DNA from: Sulfuriflexus mobilis
GTDB taxonomy: Bacteria > Pseudomonadota > Gammaproteobacteria > AKS1
Assembly (NCBI RefSeq): GCF_003967195.1
Contig: NZ_AP018725.1
Coordinates: 558,001 to 622,000, forward strand
Reading direction: 5' to 3'
Length of the DNA stretch: 64,000 nt
The notes below the pieces were generated by a model, which saw nothing but the letters and a program-made list of their open reading frames with translations, was not told the origin of the DNA and did no database searches. Within the stretch, counting starts at the first letter, position 1; every line of letters begins with the position of its first letter. Position numbers and translations under genes: made by a program. Positions 27,374 through 35,623 of this stretch are shown piece by piece.

Positions 27374-28285
27374 CTACTCCCACGGGAGGCCGGCGCGAAA
27401 CTTGTCCTTCATGAAATTGACAAATACGCGCACCTTAAGGGGCAAATAACTGCGTGATGGATATAACAACCACGCAGAGGAGTCAAATTCTGTGGCGGTA
27501 ACATCATAATCAGGAAACAGGTCTACAAGCGATCCATTTTCCAGTTCTTGCCAGACGACCCAGCGTGGTAATAGTACCAGGCCCATGTCAGCCATGGCAG
27601 ACTGTTTGAGAGAAAATGCATTGGAAATATAGCAACGCCCATGGACAGGTACCTCGTAGACCCGCCCCGTCTTATCACGAAACCGCCAACGGGAACTATA
27701 TCCTGGAAGCGGGAATAGCAGGCAATTGTGCTGCTCAATATTGGCGAGTGTTTCTGGCCTGCCGTATTTTTTAATATAGGCCGGACTTGCGCAAACGACA
27801 AACATGAGCTCGCACAATTGTGTCGCAACAAAGGAAGAATCTGTAAGTGGTCCCAGGCGTAGGGCAACATCTATGCGCTCGGATAGTAAATCCACCATGT
27901 GGTCGTCCATTGAAATTTCGAATGTTAAGTCCGGGTACAAGGTTGATAATTCTGGCAACAGAGGGATAAGGGTGATCTGACCGAAGGTAACAGGTGTGGT
28001 AATTCGTAGCGTACCGCGCGGGTGTTCGCTAAGATCAGCGGCCATCGAGTGCGCGCGTTCGAGCTCATCCACCAATGGCTCGACATGTTCGTAATAAATA
28101 ATACCAGCCTCAGTCGGTTCAAGGCGACGGGTGCTACGCTGGAACAACCTGACACCCAACTCTTCCTCGAGGGAGGAAATGGCGCGCGAAATAGAAGATG
28201 GCGCGACATCCTTCTCCCTAGCGACTGCGGCAAAACTACAACGACGCATGACTTCAACGAAAGTGCGTAATATCTCGATATCCAT
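27374..28285 (-). CDS. LysR family transcriptional regulator
   Basis: 303 residues. The winged helix-turn-helix at 1-60 (MDIEILRTFVEVMRRCSFAA, SSISRAISSLEEELGVRLFQRSTRRLEPTEAG) and the two-lobed effector domain (LSEHPRGTLRITTPVTFGQ onward) are both complete. The group with KVRVFVNFMKD near the end is common among regulators of quinone/azoreductase genes. It is divergent from the azoreductase gene with 105 bp between starts, the usual layout for a LysR and its target. Confidence 0.92.
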   Translation of the reverse strand: MDIEILRTFVEVMRRCSFAAVAREKDVAPSSISRAISSLEEELGVRLFQRSTRRLEPTEAGIIYYEHVEPLVDELERAHSMAADLSEHPRGTLRITTPVTFGQITLIPLLPELSTLYPDLTFEISMDDHMVDLLSERIDVALRLGPLTDSSFVATQLCELMFVVCASPAYIKKYGRPETLANIEQHNCLLFPLPGYSSRWRFRDKTGRVYEVPVHGRCYISNAFSLKQSAMADMGLVLLPRWVVWQELENGSLVDLFPDYDVTATEFDSSAWLLYPSRSYLPLKVRVFVNFMKDKFRAGLPWE

Positions 28286-28289
28286 TCGT

Positions 28290-28318
28290 GCATTATATGC
28301 ACAATTGCAATGTTGTGA
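28290..28318. promoter_or_regulatory. candidate LysR operator between lysR and azoreductase genes
   Basis: TGCATTATATGCA at 28290-28302 is a perfect palindrome, followed by CACAA-N8-TTGTG at 28301-28318. Both lie at the start of the divergent intergenic region, where a LysR protein would bind. Confidence 0.38.
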
Positions 28319-28390
28319 AACGCCTTTCTGTTACAGCACTCATTCACTACAGTCATGCTACATGAGATAACTCAATGGAGGAGAAAACTA

Positions 28391-29044
28391 ATGTCACGAA
28401 TATTACGTATTGATGCCAGTTCACGAAGCCACGGCTCTTTTTCAATGGAGTTTGCGGACTATTTTCAGAAAAAATGGCTGGAGCAGCACCCGGATGATGA
28501 AATCGTCGTACGTAATCTCGCTAAAGACGCGATTCCGCACATTGACGAGAATTGCATTACGGGATTCTATACACCCAAGGAACAGCACACCGATGCATTG
28601 AAAAGTGCGACTCGCTTATCGGATACGCTTATCGACGAATTGCTGTCCGCTGATGTACTGCTAATCAGTACCCCAATGTATAATTTCTCTGTGCCCTCCG
28701 CGCTAAAGGCCTGGATCGACCAGATAGTCAGAATTGGCCACACCTTTAATTTTGATGCGGACAAAGGGCTTTACGGTCTGGTTGAGGGTAAACGTGCCTA
28801 TGTTGTTACAGCAAGTGGCGCTGTGTTTTCTAATCCTGAAATGGCTGCGTATAATTTCCTGGATCCGTATCTTAAAACCCTGCTAGGATTTCTTGGTATC
28901 GGTGATGTGAACTTTATATCAATAGAAGGAACAACCACGGATGAAAAGGCGCTAGAGAAAAGCAAACAACAGGCGATAAAAGAGATAGATGACCTGGTCT
29001 GTCAAGTGCCTGATGAGGCTCGCCTGGCACAGGCAAGCAACTAG
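28391..29044 (+). CDS. azoR: FMN-dependent NADH-azoreductase
   Basis: 217 residues from the ATG at 28391, which has GGAGGAG upstream. The flavodoxin-like fold shows the AzoR motifs: RIDASSRSHGSFSMEFADYF at the FMN-phosphate loop and PMYNFSVPSALKAWIDQIVR near 96, then GHTFNF. These enzymes reduce quinones and azo dyes with NAD(P)H and protect against electrophilic or thiol stress. Probably controlled by the divergent LysR protein. Confidence 0.92.
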   Translation: MSRILRIDASSRSHGSFSMEFADYFQKKWLEQHPDDEIVVRNLAKDAIPHIDENCITGFYTPKEQHTDALKSATRLSDTLIDELLSADVLLISTPMYNFSVPSALKAWIDQIVRIGHTFNFDADKGLYGLVEGKRAYVVTASGAVFSNPEMAAYNFLDPYLKTLLGFLGIGDVNFISIEGTTTDEKALEKSKQQAIKEIDDLVCQVPDEARLAQASN

Positions 29045-29064
29045 CAGAAAACATACCGATAATC

Positions 29065-29099
29065 AGCCTGGCCGCCTCAGCGTGGCCAGGCTTTTTTTT
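29065..29099 (+). terminator. terminator of azoR
   Basis: Stem AGCCTGGCC / GGCCAGGCT with a 10-base loop and eight T, 21 bp after the stop codon. Confidence 0.9.
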
Positions 29100-29207
29100 G
29101 GCTCCTCACCCATTAATGTCAGAACCATTGCCAATGCCGGCACTCATTCAATGTGTGATTACACTATCTTTATGCTTGCACCACAGGCAGGCACATCGCA
29201 AATACGA

Positions 29208-29255
29208 CACTGTCCACATGAACAGCTATCTTACTGACGGTTTTCAGAATAAATT
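29208..29255 (+). promoter_or_regulatory. lux-box-like operator and putative promoter of the unknown operon
   Basis: CTGTCCACATGAACAG at 29210-29225 fits CTGT-N8-ACAG, the core of the classic lux box, and 12 of 16 bases agree with its own reverse complement. A CAGAAT/AGAATA element about 20 bp further on could be the -10 box, so the dyad would cover the -35 position as in known LuxR-activated promoters. It is 100 bp before the first gene. Confidence 0.45.
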
Positions 29256-29324
29256 GAGTCTGTAGAAATATGTAATCGATGTGAAAAGGAATTCAATTTT
29301 ATCTGATGCTAGAGGAGATATGAG

Positions 29325-30881
29325 ATGAACGCTGATACTTTCGTTTTAGATGCTGAGCTAAATAAACTTGCGTTAGAGGCGCTTGATAATGAGGTAACAC
29401 AATCGTCTCCTGGTGAGCATGCAATTGCGCCATCGATTAGCAACAAGCCCTACGACAATCTTGAATCAGATGTGCTGCGTCACGCACATGAGAACGATGG
29501 AATCATCTCGGATTACCTAAATCATGGTGAGACGGTAGTTGGTTATGGATATGGGGGAAGTGAATCCATGACGCTCTTCGTCAAGAAAGAGTCAGGTGCA
29601 ATCATTGTGCGAAAAGTGCTTAGTGAGTTTCTGTTGACGACAAAATGGCATCGTGATGGCACGGATGTAATGCTGCACCCATGTGTCAAGGCAAAACGCC
29701 AAACACGATATCTGATGAATCTGCCGAACGCCGTAAAGTCTCTTTTGCCGGAGGTGTTGGATGTGTTAGAAAGGCAGAAGGTAGTGGCCGAACATGGTAA
29801 CAAATCCTACTATGAATTGTCATATGACATGTCATATATACCGGGTATTGAGTTAAGCAAATTTATACGGGAATATAAGCCTTCTCCAAAAGTTGTGGCG
29901 ATTTTATATGCCGAAATCTTCAGGTATTTGAGAGTCACGTTACATGGTCAGCGGCGTCGAATACCAAAAGGACCGACCCTGGAGCAATCCTATTTTTCCA
30001 AGATTGAAAGACGGCTGGGGCTATGTAAAGAAACATCGCCCATCACATTCTCAGATGCCTTATTAGAGGCTGATGAAATTATTCTGAACGGAAAAAGGCT
30101 GAGAAATGTAAAGACCTTGCTTCGGTGTTTCCGAGGCAATCCGGCATACAATAGAGTATTAGAACCACGATTCCACTCCCTGGTGGTCGGTGACACTAAT
30201 ACAGAGAATATAAAGATAGGCAATATCGAACCCCTGCTGAAAAACCATGAAGATGCAAGTTTTCACAACCCTCCGTTCACAGCAGAAGAACTCGAAGTTA
30301 AATTTCTTGATCCGCGGGCGATTGGGTTTCATGAAGAGGGGATTGACACGGGCCTGGATGACCCGATGTATGACAATAAGCCATGGCACAATAGTCTTGG
30401 GAACTATGACAAAATTCACGGAGAGCACTTTGATCTAACATTCGAGTTGCACGAGGGCGTACCGAAAATAGATATCAATTTCCATGATGAACACCCCTAC
30501 GTTCAATCGTATGATGGTATCGACGAATACTTTGCTGATGCTATAACGGCTGCTTGGGATTTGCATAATCCAGAGTCTGATGTGCTCAAGAATGATCCAT
30601 ATTGGTTGTTCCGTTTCGTCTTTGTAATGGGGACGCATTTTATGGCGATGCCGCCATATCATTTTGGTAAAACCAAGGAAGGTGAATTATTGGACAGTGT
30701 TGACCATCAGAAAAGGCCATTGGCGGTATATGCAGAAGGCATCAAGTGGCTAAACCTGGCGTTGGATATGCTAGAAGGAAAAATAGACAATGTATGGGGT
30801 ATTCCTGTGCCAAGGCTTAACGTAGGCGATGCGATGTCTTCGAATGCCTTCCGTGCTGGTAAGGCGACATTTGTCGCATGA
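29325..30881 (+). CDS. divergent kinase-like (APH-fold) phosphotransferase
   Basis: A 518-residue cytoplasmic protein that I do not recognise as a named enzyme. It has the order of motifs of aminoglycoside-phosphotransferase/protein-kinase-like folds: a glycine-rich turn GYGYGGSE at 73-80, a beta-3 Lys in IIVRKV (K97), a hinge-like YDMSYIPGIELSKFI near 168, and a catalytic loop VVGDTNTEN with D290 and N295. A metal-binding Asp follows in FLDPRA (D329), then DDPMYDNKPWHNSLGNYD, similar to the D-x-x-Y-D-x-A-K-x-x-H-S pattern of sugar-kinase-like relatives. The substrate is probably a small molecule. An AGAGGAG site precedes the ATG. First gene of a three-gene, AT-rich operon. Confidence 0.65.
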   Translation: MNADTFVLDAELNKLALEALDNEVTQSSPGEHAIAPSISNKPYDNLESDVLRHAHENDGIISDYLNHGETVVGYGYGGSESMTLFVKKESGAIIVRKVLSEFLLTTKWHRDGTDVMLHPCVKAKRQTRYLMNLPNAVKSLLPEVLDVLERQKVVAEHGNKSYYELSYDMSYIPGIELSKFIREYKPSPKVVAILYAEIFRYLRVTLHGQRRRIPKGPTLEQSYFSKIERRLGLCKETSPITFSDALLEADEIILNGKRLRNVKTLLRCFRGNPAYNRVLEPRFHSLVVGDTNTENIKIGNIEPLLKNHEDASFHNPPFTAEELEVKFLDPRAIGFHEEGIDTGLDDPMYDNKPWHNSLGNYDKIHGEHFDLTFELHEGVPKIDINFHDEHPYVQSYDGIDEYFADAITAAWDLHNPESDVLKNDPYWLFRFVFVMGTHFMAMPPYHFGKTKEGELLDSVDHQKRPLAVYAEGIKWLNLALDMLEGKIDNVWGIPVPRLNVGDAMSSNAFRAGKATFVA

Positions 30882-30931
30882 GTCACCACCACCCACGAAG
30901 ACCTCGTGAATCATGTATCGGATAAGCAGTT

Positions 30932-32347
30932 ATGCGTCTATTGCGACCAAACCCGTTTCGTGAGGCAGAATATGCCAACTATGAACTACTTCCTTCGTGG
31001 GCGCCTACAACGGCTACGAATGGCTTTGCAAGTCCATGGCATAAATATGTGCACGGCCTTGGTCTTGGGCACGGGATAACTGGCTACGATGCTAATAATG
31101 CTGACAAATTGTGCGCTCTGGATAAGATATTACTGTCCACACACCGAACGCAGTATCAGACATTCATTCACAGACTTCTGAATTGGGTCCTGCTGTGTGT
31201 CGAGACACACAATGCCGGGAGTCGTCGAAGGGAGGGGGAGTTTGTATTCGACAGGATCCTGGACGCACTGTCGGGACTGGATGATGGACTGGAACATGCA
31301 CGAGCATGTAGTTTGTTATTGGAATGTGTTTCGACGTTGAGGCAGGTGGAAACATACAAACATAGACTATTGCCCGCTTTGTTCGCCTCTCTGGCCGGTA
31401 TCGAGGATACGGAATTCGATACTGACAAAATTAGGTATGAAAAACAGCACTTGAGAATGAGTCTACTTCGAGTTGCTGCCAGGTATGAGTGGTCTGTTCT
31501 GCTTTCAAGAGTAAGTAGTGACAGTACTGACTATGTAAAAGAAGCTGTGGAATCACTCTCCAGGATGAGCGACTATTTCTATCAAGTACGATCTGCAGCA
31601 CTTCTTTTTACAACCATGGCCGACATGGGTCTAGGGGAACGAATTATTGGCGGCGGCCGGGATCATTTGTCGTGGATACTGGATGTTGTAGATCAACAGT
31701 TGTTAAAACCATCCATATATGAGCCCGATGGCGTGCATGAGAACAGAGACTATCTATTCTTTCCACTATCTTTGCTGATAAATGCAATAGTGCAAACGGG
31801 ATTGCTGAATTATCTGTCTTACAAACGTGATTGGCTTGAAGAACTAGATATGTTGTATAGATCATTGTCACCACGTTCGAGAGCATCGCAGTCGATGTTT
31901 TATGTTTTGGCATTAGAAAATATAGAGGTGTCAAAGCGCTACATACGGCATTCAAGGAAATTCTTACAAGGTTGCGTTCAAGATTATTTAGAGGTATCAG
32001 ATAGTAGAAGCATGGATGATTATTTGAGGATCAGCTATCTTATACATTTGGCCGGGCATGTGGGGCATTTAGACATTTTGCCGGAGTGCCTATGGGTGCG
32101 ACTAGAGGACAGGCTGAATAGAAATGAAATGAATTGTCAAGGCACGTCCCCATACGGTTCTTACTATATGGTTCTGGCATACACATTATCGTCCTATCAT
32201 CTTACAGGACATCTTAATGAACTGGATCTTGATGGCGCATACAAGAACTTGAAGGCGATAGATGCTAACCGTAATTGTGCCGACCTAAACGTTCCAAAAC
32301 TAGATTATGTAATTATTGATATCGCTTTACAGATGCGAGGCAAGTAG
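30932..32347 (+). CDS. unrecognised all-helical protein
   Basis: A 471-residue protein that matches no family I know. It has no signal peptide. Nearly the whole sequence consists of amphipathic helices of 15-25 residues, as in helical-repeat or alpha/alpha-barrel proteins. One feature stands out: GLGLGHGITG at 42-51, near the N-terminus, resembles the GxxHGxxG turns of LanC-like cyclases, but the WCYG and CHG zinc motifs of LanC are absent. Conserved-looking Trp and Tyr residues are frequent. It starts 50 bp after the kinase-like gene, so it is probably co-expressed with it and may be its partner or a second enzyme of the same path. Confidence 0.6.
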   Translation: MRLLRPNPFREAEYANYELLPSWAPTTATNGFASPWHKYVHGLGLGHGITGYDANNADKLCALDKILLSTHRTQYQTFIHRLLNWVLLCVETHNAGSRRREGEFVFDRILDALSGLDDGLEHARACSLLLECVSTLRQVETYKHRLLPALFASLAGIEDTEFDTDKIRYEKQHLRMSLLRVAARYEWSVLLSRVSSDSTDYVKEAVESLSRMSDYFYQVRSAALLFTTMADMGLGERIIGGGRDHLSWILDVVDQQLLKPSIYEPDGVHENRDYLFFPLSLLINAIVQTGLLNYLSYKRDWLEELDMLYRSLSPRSRASQSMFYVLALENIEVSKRYIRHSRKFLQGCVQDYLEVSDSRSMDDYLRISYLIHLAGHVGHLDILPECLWVRLEDRLNRNEMNCQGTSPYGSYYMVLAYTLSSYHLTGHLNELDLDGAYKNLKAIDANRNCADLNVPKLDYVIIDIALQMRGK

Positions 32348-32405
32348 CGGCCACCTGGTTTCAATATACGATTGAGAATCGATCGACGGAAAAGAGGACT
32401 CCAAG

Positions 32406-32849
32406 ATGGGAATGGGAATGATAATTAGCTTTGCCATAGTTGCAGGGGGGCTGGTTGCCATACAGGGTGCTGTCAATTCACAGCTTGGCACATTACTATC
32501 ACATCCACTTCAGGCCGCGTTCATTTCGTTCCTTGTAGGCACACTGGGGCTATGGATTATGGTATTAATCCTGAATGAGAGTCTGCCTCAATTGTCGCAA
32601 TTAAAAGCGATTCCGATAAAATTATATGTTGGTGGATTGTTGGGGGCAGCATTCATAACGGCTACTATCGTGCTCATTCCGAAGATTGGGGTGGCAAATA
32701 TGCTAATTGCCGCCCTGATAGGGCAAATACTCGGTTCTCTGGTGCTAGATCACTTTGGCCTGTTCGGTGTCCCACAAAAGCCCATAGAAATCAGCCGTAT
32801 GGCTGGTGCCGGATGCGTTGTACTGGGATTGTATTTTATCAATAAATAG
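32406..32849 (+). CDS. small DMT-type transporter (DUF606/YdcZ-like)
   Basis: A 147-residue membrane protein with five likely helices. It shows the DUF606 pattern: AGGLVAIQGAVNSQLGTLLSHPLQAAFISFLVGT near the start, then GGLLGAAFITATIVLIPKIG and IAALIGQILGSLVLDHFGLFG. Such half-size drug/metabolite transporters act as dimers and export small molecules. It is the third gene of the operon, 58 bp after the helical protein, with GAGG upstream of its ATG. It could export the product made by the two upstream proteins (inference). Confidence 0.85.
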   Translation: MGMGMIISFAIVAGGLVAIQGAVNSQLGTLLSHPLQAAFISFLVGTLGLWIMVLILNESLPQLSQLKAIPIKLYVGGLLGAAFITATIVLIPKIGVANMLIAALIGQILGSLVLDHFGLFGVPQKPIEISRMAGAGCVVLGLYFINK

Positions 32850-32856
32850 TGGCAAA

Positions 32857-33600
32857 TCATCCAGAATTGCAGATCTGATATGCGACGGCTCTTGCCACAG
32901 CCTGTTGTCTATTCACTACATCCAGCTTCTGGTAAATATTAGAAAGATGAAACTTTACCGTGCGCTCAGAAATAGACAGTATTGTTGCGATTTCCCAGGC
33001 AGTTTTTCCCTTGGTGGCCCACTCCAGCACCTGGGTTTCTCGATCTGTTAGGGGGCGCTTCAGGAATCGTTGAGTCTGAACGTCCAGGGTATCAGTGTGT
33101 AGCCGATGTAAATCTTTGCAGACATGGTTTAAGAGGATTTCTGTATGCCAAAGTAAGTTAGTTGTTTTTTCGCTGTTAGAAGCATTAACAAGCCTTACAT
33201 CGAACGCAAAGACAAAAAGCATATATTTATCTTGTGTGCCTCTCAGTGGCATCGGGTAAATAACACCCTGTGAATGTCCAAAGTAACGCATCGCACCAAT
33301 GCTAGAAAGGGAATTTTGTGCTGGGAGACGGTCCCAGCTATCGTCCCACATTACTGGCCTTTTATTCAACAACACTGAGCCAATAAGTGGATCGGAATTG
33401 GTGTCGATATTTTGCACATAAGCATGTAACCAATCTGCATCGAAACTGTGATTAATAATCTTTAAGATATCGACATCTTGGTCACTAGTACTAATATATA
33501 GAGCTGCGGCAGAGTGAAATTGGATGATGTTTTTGATAGTCTCAAATAACGAAGAGATGCATCCATCTATGACAGGCTGATAGCCGTTGAAATCGTCCAT
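32857..33600 (-). CDS. LuxR-type regulator with intact acyl-homoserine-lactone pocket
   Basis: 247 residues from the ATG at 33600, which has AAGGAG upstream; the longer frame to 33708 is less likely. The N-terminal autoinducer-binding domain keeps, in TraR spacing, W57, Y61, D70, P71 and W85, plus G112 (G113 in TraR). The C-terminal GerE-type helix-turn-helix has E188, L192 and G198 (LTDRETQVLEWATKGKT). Such a protein normally binds an N-acyl-homoserine lactone and then a lux box. No LuxI gene is in the window, so it may be a solo receptor. It is convergent with the DMT transporter gene (7 bp apart). Confidence 0.9.
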   Translation of the reverse strand: MDDFNGYQPVIDGCISSLFETIKNIIQFHSAAALYISTSDQDVDILKIINHSFDADWLHAYVQNIDTNSDPLIGSVLLNKRPVMWDDSWDRLPAQNSLSSIGAMRYFGHSQGVIYPMPLRGTQDKYMLFVFAFDVRLVNASNSEKTTNLLWHTEILLNHVCKDLHRLHTDTLDVQTQRFLKRPLTDRETQVLEWATKGKTAWEIATILSISERTVKFHLSNIYQKLDVVNRQQAVARAVAYQICNSG

Positions 33601-34172
33601 AATCCTACGCTCCTTGTTGTAAACAACATAATCATTCTTCAGCATTCCGCCAGAAAGCCAGTGGCGCCATCTGGGGGTGACAACACTGGAACTTTTAAAA
33701 CACCTCAATGTGTTCGATCAGTTCCGCCCTGGCTTCAGTAGTAACGACTGCCTTGGTTCGCCTGCGAAAGTAAAAAAGCTAACATAAAGGCCGGTAAAGG
33801 AGAGTGAGTAATCTCACATCGGCAGATAGAATAAGCCGGCGAAAATATCTTCCCTGACATAACGGGTCCTCCTATTTTTGGCACCCCACTATGAGGTATC
33901 GCCAGTACTACAGTGGGCCTGAATGAATAACCTACTTTTACTCGATTCTGGAATGGCTAGTTTCAGAACCAGCCATATGCCAGACTGCTATCGCATCATG
34001 GCTTGATATAGAAATTAATTCTAGTGACCACTTTTAAAGACTATAAGAAATCTTGGTGACAATAATGTGTCAGAGTTCAACTATTGAAACATATCCCAGC
34101 CATAGGCTACATAAGCCAAAATAGGTAGATTCTCTACGGTGGCGGTCGGGTATGAAAATCAGGTCCGGCTAG

Positions 34173-34199
34173 CCTGTACTACCTGTACTACCTGTACTA
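34173..34199. repeat. three tandem copies of CCTGTACTA
   Basis: Three exact 9-bp copies. Each unit carries a lux-box half-site (CCTGTA); the last unit forms the left arm of the dyad at 34192-34207. Confidence 0.85.
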
Positions 34200-34207
34200 T
34201 AGGACAG
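34192..34207. promoter_or_regulatory. strong lux-box-like dyad
   Basis: CTGTACTATAGGACAG: CTGT-N8-ACAG, with 14 of 16 bases equal to its reverse complement. It lies 592 bp before the LuxR start and 309 bp before the XdhC start, which is far for either gene. Confidence 0.5.
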
Positions 34208-34516
34208 CAGTCCAGCAGCAATGTATCCGTGATACTGGTAAAAAAGCAAAATACCCAAGAAAGCCCATACTGACTCTGCACTAAAATAGAGCCGCACTAA
34301 AATAATGAGCTGCACTGAATTCGTATAACAAAATATATACTGTCATATAAAAAACTTGATACTACTCCGACCAGCAACTGAAATGGACAGGCCGAAAAAG
34401 ACCGTTCCGATTACAGGACCAAGCCAGAGACTTCGACCACTTGATAGGTTAGGGTTATTCTCCATGAGGGCGCAAACATGCTGCAACTAAACATCAATAA
34501 CAATTATATATAACGA

Positions 34517-35500
34517 ATGGATCGCAACACCGATAACGAAGTCCTGCATACCGCCATCGGCTGGCTGGACGACGGCGCCGCCGTGACACTGATAACCGTA
34601 GTCCGTACCTGGGGCTCCTCCCCCCGGCGCCCCGGGGCACTGATGGCGATCCAGGCCGAGGGGCGCGTAGTCGGGTCCGTCTCCGGGGGCTGTGTCGAAG
34701 ACGACCTCGTGCAACGGGTCTTGCGCGGCGACTTTGAAGACCCGCGCCCGCAACAGATCGAATACGGCATCAGCACCGGCACCACCCGTCGTGTCGGCCT
34801 GCCGTGTGGGGGCCGCCTGGCGCTGGTAGTCGAGACCCTCCATAACGCCACCCAACTGCGCACCGTCCTGGCGCACATGACCGCCCGCGAGCGCATCGTT
34901 CGCCGGGTCTGTCTACAGACCGGCGCCACCCAACTGCAGCCCCCCAGCGACGACGACGACGCCCTACGCCTTGATGGCGACCACCTCTACAAGGCCTTTG
35001 GCCCCGCCTGGCGCATGCTGATCATAGGTGCCGGCGAACTGGCCCGACGCGTGGCACAACTCGCGCTCATGCTCGATTACGCCGTCACCCTCTGCGATCC
35101 ACGGCCGGAGTACGTCAACGGCTGGGAGGTCGAAGGCACCGTCCAGGTCAGCACCGCCCCGGAGACCTTCCTGCCAGCGTTTGCGCCCGACCCCCAGACC
35201 GTTGTCCTGGCCCTGGCGCACGCGCCACAGTTAGAAGACGCCGCACTGGCCGCGGCACTGCAGACCAAGGCCTTCTATATTGGCGCCCTCGGCTCACAAA
35301 AAAACCAGCAGGCCCGGCTGCAGCGCTTGCAACGCATGGGACTCAGCCCCCAGCAACGCGCACGTCTGCATGGACCGGTGGGCCTCGATATCGGCAGTCG
35401 TACACCGGCCGAAATTGCCATTGCCATTACCGCGGCACTGATCGCGGCGCGCAATACGGCCGCGCAAACACTACCACAGACCGCGCGTCAGCATGGCTGA
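34517..35500 (+). CDS. XdhC family molybdenum-cofactor maturation factor
   Basis: 327 residues. The N-terminal XdhC/CoxI domain has VRTWGSSPRRPGALMAI and GSVSGGCVEDDLVQ near 28-62. The C-terminal Rossmann domain has MLIIGAGELARRVAQLA near 170 and YIGALGSQKNQQARLQRL near 253. XdhC proteins bind molybdenum cofactor, help its sulfuration and insert it into xanthine-dehydrogenase-type enzymes. The likely client is the hydroxylase 14.6 kb upstream. GC-rich, unlike the AT-rich block just before it. A MocA-like remnant overlaps its stop. Confidence 0.92.
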   Translation: MDRNTDNEVLHTAIGWLDDGAAVTLITVVRTWGSSPRRPGALMAIQAEGRVVGSVSGGCVEDDLVQRVLRGDFEDPRPQQIEYGISTGTTRRVGLPCGGRLALVVETLHNATQLRTVLAHMTARERIVRRVCLQTGATQLQPPSDDDDALRLDGDHLYKAFGPAWRMLIIGAGELARRVAQLALMLDYAVTLCDPRPEYVNGWEVEGTVQVSTAPETFLPAFAPDPQTVVLALAHAPQLEDAALAAALQTKAFYIGALGSQKNQQARLQRLQRMGLSPQQRARLHGPVGLDIGSRTPAEIAIAITAALIAARNTAAQTLPQTARQHG

Positions 35501-35623
35501 CATAACCGGCCTCCTGCTGGCCGCCGGTTTGGTGCCAACAAGCTCCTTGTAGAGATAAACGGTCAGCCGCTCAGTAACTTACCCTGTATCAAGGACTACG
35601 CCCCCACCATGAAAGCCTCCTAG
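35493..35623 (+). pseudogene. frameshifted fragment of a MocA-like molybdenum-cofactor nucleotidyltransferase
   Basis: An ATG overlapping the XdhC stop opens MADITGLLLAAG, the start of MobA/MocA-like NTP transferases. The frame then shifts at about 35528, where the RSRRF part of the LLAAGxSxRxGxxK motif is missing. It continues in another frame as GANKLLVEINGQPLSN and stops at 35623. A complete MocA is about 200 residues. The position next to xdhC is the normal one for mocA, so this is a decayed copy. Confidence 0.75.

Larger units (their letters stand above)
33601..34516. other. large AT-rich intergenic region
   Basis: About 900 bp with no supported ORF on either strand. It holds a 9-bp triple repeat joined to a lux-box-like dyad (34173-34207) and two copies of GCACTAAAATA (34278-34288 and 34294-34304). 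It separates the LuxR gene and the XdhC gene, which are divergent. A small RNA or a lost gene would fit here but cannot be shown. Confidence 0.5.

Noticed and set aside
28022-28370. Frames antisense to the LysR gene
   Set aside because: Shadow frames over the conserved helix-turn-helix region.
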